Of a DNA stretch of 8,407 bases, positions 6,014 to 8,407 are shown one piece after another. The DNA is taken from the NCBI GenBank assembly GCA_029983705.1, contig JASBYZ010000062.1, forward strand, positions 1-8,407, given 5' to 3'. The position numbers and the translations under genes were made by a program. Origin of the DNA: Coriobacteriales bacterium (lineage in GTDB: Bacteria; Actinomycetota; Coriobacteriia; Coriobacteriales; JAEZZM01). The notes under the pieces were generated by a model. It did not search any database. It saw only the letters and a list, made by a program, of their open reading frames with translations, and was not told the origin of the DNA. Position 1 is the first letter of the stretch. Each line of letters begins with the position of its first letter.

Positions 6014-6508
6014 CTATATACCTAAATAGATAATAAACCAGCAAATGACAATATATGGGCCAAAGGCTGATGAGCTGCGATGAAGCAAAAGGTTTACGCA
6101 CACAAAGAGAATGCAGGAAAGTATAAGAAGGATAAGCAAGTCTTCTTTGAGACTTATGGCAAGTATCGATAAGAGCTTGATATCTCCCATCCCTATTTTT
6201 GCTTCACGGCTTATAAGCTGTGCTATAAAGCTCACAGACAAAAGTGTTACAAAACTTAGGGCGGCAAACAGCAGCGCTTCGAGTAAGGGCTTATCTTCAT
6301 ACATTACTATAATGCAGGATAAGAGTAGTAAACAGACCAGAAGATGGTTTGGAAGTTGCAAGTAGCACTCATCATATAAGGCAAGCGCAAGCAAAACTAA
6401 AAGAAAGCTCAATACAAAAAAGACTCCAGGAAGTCCTGGAGTCTTTAACAGTGCACTCAAAGTTGCAATAAGCAGTGCAGAAATTATTATGTAAGCTGAA
6501 TCAATCAA
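6014..6508 (-). CDS. Prepilin peptidase, A24 family (GxGD aspartic membrane protease)
   Basis: This 164-residue protein is almost entirely membrane segments. Two catalytic aspartates are in the expected places: Asp46 in YDECYLQLPN (matching D-x-x-x-x-x-LPN) and Asp109 in IGMGDIKLL (the GxGD motif). A late FGPYI (149-153) corresponds to the family's FGPF. It lacks the N-terminal methylase domain of PilD and so resembles short CpaA/TadV-type enzymes. These cut the leader from type IV or Flp prepilins on the cytoplasmic face. No pilin or assembly gene is in the window. A small A24 peptidase is also found between mltG/aroE and the aro genes in M. tuberculosis (Rv2551c as I recall), so the position looks ancient. 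The start is TTG and overlaps the previous stop as TTGA; no good RBS precedes it. The early codons 21-31 carry a terminator-like hairpin. Confidence 0.85.
   Translation of the reverse strand: MIDSAYIIISALLIATLSALLKTPGLPGVFFVLSFLLVLLALALYDECYLQLPNHLLVCLLLLSCIIVMYEDKPLLEALLFAALSFVTLLSVSFIAQLISREAKIGMGDIKLLSILAISLKEDLLILLILSCILFVCVNLLLHRSSSAFGPYIVICWFIIYLGI
6416..6446 (-). terminator. Terminator-like hairpin inside the prepilin peptidase coding sequence
   Basis: On the minus strand AAAGACTCCAGG (6435-6446), loop ACTT (6431-6434) and CCTGGAGTCTTT (6419-6430) make a perfect twelve-base-pair stem. The core GACTCCAGG/CCTGGAGTC is GC-rich, and an unbroken run of six T follows (6416-6421). This is the textbook layout of an intrinsic terminator, pointing along transcription, about 60 bases into the gene (codons 21-31, KTPGLPGVFF). 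Read on the plus strand there is no good U-tract. Whether it terminates in vivo would depend on ribosomes covering it. Confidence 0.7.
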
Positions 6509-7014
6509 GAGGCATCAAGGCTTTCTTGAGCTTCTCGCCCACCTAATACTAATGCCTCAACTTTTCTCAGCTGCACGGTATGCCATAAGTCCACACTGGT
6601 AAGTGGCTCAACCAAAATTGAAACTACGCCTGAGAGGTTAGCAGCAACTACATCAGTAAAGATTTGATCGCCCACCATAGCTGTTTCAAGCTTATCAACT
6701 TCAAGTCTGCGCATTGCCTCACTCACTCCTATGGGAAGCGGCTTAAGCGCCCTATCAATATAGTCAATACCAAGCGCTTCAGCTTCTTTTGCAATCATTG
6801 GAGAAAATGAGTTTGAAACCAGCATTACCTTTAAATCGTGCTCTTTAAGGCTGTGTATCCAAGCAATTACCTCATCACTTGCCTCAGTTTTTTCTCTTGA
6901 AACTAAGGTGTTATCGCGGTCAAGCAAGACTGCTTTGATGCCGCGCTTTTTTAAGTCATGCGGGTCTATACAGGTCAGATCTTTGAGGTAGTAGTCAGGG
7001 CTTAAGAGACTCAT
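6505..7014 (-). CDS. YqeG-family HAD-IIIA phosphatase
   Basis: This is a 169-residue cytoplasmic HAD-superfamily hydrolase. Motif I is LLDRDNTLV, with nucleophile Asp32 and acid/base Asp34. Motif II is MLVSNS (Ser67). Motif III is Lys91 in ALKPLP. Motif IV is MVGDQIFTDV (Asp116, Asp121). The pattern DRDNTL, VSNS, KP, GDQ-x-x-TD and the length match the YqeG/Gep4-like group, whose eukaryotic member dephosphorylates phosphatidylglycerophosphate. The substrate of bacterial YqeG proteins is less certain, so phospholipid phosphatase is only an inference. It lies 12 bases after mltG and its TGA overlaps the next start. The RBS (GAG at 7-9 bases) is weak, which with the small gap suggests translational coupling to mltG. 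Confidence 0.9.
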   Translation of the reverse strand: MSLLSPDYYLKDLTCIDPHDLKKRGIKAVLLDRDNTLVSREKTEASDEVIAWIHSLKEHDLKVMLVSNSFSPMIAKEAEALGIDYIDRALKPLPIGVSEAMRRLEVDKLETAMVGDQIFTDVVAANLSGVVSILVEPLTSVDLWHTVQLRKVEALVLGGREAQESLDAS

Positions 7015-7026
7015 CTTGTTCTCACT

Positions 7027-8241
7027 TCAGCGTCCAAATACTTTTTTGTACTCTTGTTTTGCTTGTAAAAAGTCCTCATAACTTTCGGTGAAAGTGTGGG
7101 TGCCCTCTTTAGAGGTAAGAACGTAATACAGGTTATTAGACTCCTCAGGATTGAGTGCCGCCTTAATTGAAGCAAGCGATGGCGAGGCTATTGGTCCTGG
7201 AGGAAGCCCTTGATTTTTATAAATATTGTAAGGAGAGTCAACCTCTAAGTCTTTCTTAGTTAAGGCGTCAGTTTTGCCTCCTAAGGCATAGACTATAGCG
7301 GCATCAACTTGCAGGGGCATCTTTTGATTTAAGCGATTATAGATAACCTGAGACACCTGCGGGCGCTCTGCATCCACCTTAGTTTCTCTTTCAATTAAGG
7401 ATGCAAGGGTGATCACTTGATGAAGGCTTAAGTTGTGCTCTGCAGCAGCACCACTCTTAAAATCAATGCCATCAGTCTCTTTTTTAAACTGATCAAGCAA
7501 GGTCCTAATAACGCTATCAGCATCAGCACCTGGCGCTATGGTATAGGTCTTAGGGAATAAAAATCCCTCTAAAGAATCATTATATGCGCCTTCTAAAAAT
7601 GGATAGTCAGCCACATAATTGCTCGCCTTTGCCTGATTGATAAAATCATCAGCTGAAATACCTAGGGTTTTTTCAACAGTTTGAGCTGTTTGATCTACTC
7701 TAAGGCCCTCAGGAATAGTAAGCTTGCTTCCAAGCTCTGCGCCACCTTTTTTAAGTTCTTCTATAACATCTTCAAGGCTTGAGCCTGCAATAAAGCTGTA
7801 TGCACCTGGCTTTAAGAGCTTATCGTCACCTGATGCACTTACTGCTTTTAAGAAGTCTTCTTTAGATGAGATAACCCCTGCCGATTGTAAAATATCTGCA
7901 ATTTGAGCAGATCCTGCTCCGTCTGGAATCTCAACGCTTAAGCCGCCTTTTTGATTTTCAGCGAGGCTTTGTTCTGCTGATGAGTCAATTACCTTGTTGA
8001 GCTGCTGACTTGCAAAGTAGATAGCACCTGCAAACACAATCAAGACTAAAACAATTGAGATGATAAGAGTCGGTACTGATACCTTATTTTTTGCTCGCGT
8101 CTTAGGATATGAGACACGAGATGCTTTTTGTGCACCGTCTTCACGGCGTAAGGTAGTACTTCTTTTTGGTCGCATGAAACTGGATGTGGTATCCGAAGAA
8201 TCATTAGTTTTAAATCGTTTACCTGGCGTATTGTTTGCCAT
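7027..8241 (-). CDS. mltG: Endolytic peptidoglycan transglycosylase MltG (YceG-like)
   Basis: MltG is an inner-membrane-anchored lytic transglycosylase that cuts nascent glycan strands and so sets their length. The 404-residue protein has a basic, low-complexity cytoplasmic N-terminus (1-55, typical of actinobacteria), one membrane helix (about 56-78), a LysM-like subdomain (about 100-175; VEIPDGAGSAQIADIL, KPGAYSF) and the YceG catalytic domain (about 176-404). The catalytic Glu is Glu284 in LASLIERE, aligned with E. coli E218. Family motifs QVIYNRL, MPLQVDA, SPYNIYKNQGLPPGPI and FTESYEDFL are present. The ATG follows the ruvX stop directly (TAAATG), with AGG eight bases upstream. Nothing suggests loss of function. 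Confidence 0.96.
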   Translation of the reverse strand: MANNTPGKRFKTNDSSDTTSSFMRPKRSTTLRREDGAQKASRVSYPKTRAKNKVSVPTLIISIVLVLIVFAGAIYFASQQLNKVIDSSAEQSLAENQKGGLSVEIPDGAGSAQIADILQSAGVISSKEDFLKAVSASGDDKLLKPGAYSFIAGSSLEDVIEELKKGGAELGSKLTIPEGLRVDQTAQTVEKTLGISADDFINQAKASNYVADYPFLEGAYNDSLEGFLFPKTYTIAPGADADSVIRTLLDQFKKETDGIDFKSGAAAEHNLSLHQVITLASLIERETKVDAERPQVSQVIYNRLNQKMPLQVDAAIVYALGGKTDALTKKDLEVDSPYNIYKNQGLPPGPIASPSLASIKAALNPEESNNLYYVLTSKEGTHTFTESYEDFLQAKQEYKKVFGR

Positions 8242-8407
8242 TTATTTACCTGCTTCGTTATCGAGCCAAGCCTGTAAAAATAGACTTGCTGCTACCATAT
8301 CTATCTTTCCGCGCATGGCTTTTTCATCCAAGCCCTGCTCTCTCAGGATGCGCTTAGCTTCTTTAGAGCTCAGTCGTTCATCCACATATCTAATATCTAG
8401 TTGAGTT
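8242..8407 (-). CDS. ruvX: RuvX/YqgF Holliday junction resolvase-like protein, C-terminal part
   Basis: The gene runs off the window edge; the last 55 residues and the stop (8242-8244) are visible. The frame reads ...DIRYVDERLSSKEAKRIL... and later KIDMVAASLFLQAWLD, matching the conserved end of RuvX/YqgF: the DERL motif with its catalytic-site Asp and Glu, and the IDxVAAxLxLQxWLD helix. The family is an RNase H-like nuclease linked to pre-16S rRNA 5' maturation and Holliday-junction cleavage. It directly abuts mltG with zero spacing, the usual ruvX-mltG pairing in actinobacteria and many firmicutes. Confidence 0.92.
   Translation of the reverse strand, partial: TQLDIRYVDERLSSKEAKRILREQGLDEKAMRGKIDMVAASLFLQAWLDNEAGK

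Noticed and set aside
7555..7575. AGGGA/TCCCT hairpin with an A-rich loop in mltG
   Set aside because: The stem is only five base pairs and no U-tract follows on either strand, unlike the strong hairpin in the peptidase gene.
8060..8404. Open plus-strand frame of 114 codons opposite mltG and ruvX
   Set aside because: It lies antisense across two well-identified genes, has no family-like sequence and no RBS. It is a shadow of the minus-strand coding.

Overview
The window looks like the chromosome of a low-GC actinobacterium, most probably class Coriobacteriia (Atopobium/Lancefieldella/Olsenella-like). This is inference from gene content and order: ruvX, mltG, an A24 prepilin-type peptidase, aroK, aroB, an Xaa-Pro peptidase and efp follow each other in the order I recall from actinobacteria such as Mycobacterium tuberculosis, but in AT-rich DNA and next to a sortase-anchored surface protein. 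Nearly all coding is on the minus strand, so the blocks below are listed in the direction of transcription, from high to low coordinates.

Positions 8407-2491 hold one tightly packed, probably co-transcribed set of eight genes: the 3' end of ruvX, mltG (septal or peripheral cell-wall glycan cleavage), a YqeG-type HAD phosphatase, a small GxGD prepilin peptidase, a shikimate kinase (aroK), a full-length but active-site-less 3-dehydroquinate synthase homologue in the aroB position, an M24 Xaa-Pro aminopeptidase-like protein, and efp (elongation factor P). Junctions are overlaps or short gaps (0, 12, -4, 58, -22 or -4, 28 and 51 nt). A strong intrinsic terminator at 2440-2465 closes the set. A second, textbook intrinsic-terminator structure lies inside the peptidase coding region (6416-6446), pointing in the direction of transcription. 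It could attenuate everything downstream when translation lags.

Positions 2301-94 hold a separate gene with its own candidate extended -10 promoter. It encodes a 735-residue secreted protein: signal peptide, beta-helix region with GGG repeats, a Cna-B-like domain, a proline-rich stalk, and an IPKTG sorting signal with membrane anchor and basic tail. It ends against a small convergent gene fragment (1-47) across a long bidirectional terminator hairpin.

The most unusual content is the aroK-aroB pair. AroB has lost essentially all recognisable NAD, zinc and substrate motifs yet keeps an uninterrupted frame of near-normal length and possible translational coupling. AroK keeps its ATP-binding loop and arginines but has GDG in place of the shikimate-binding GGG. 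aroE and aroC are not found at their usual places in the block. This fits a shikimate pathway that has been lost or repurposed, with two remnants kept as possible new-function proteins. There are no RNA genes, CRISPR arrays or insertion sequences that I can see.
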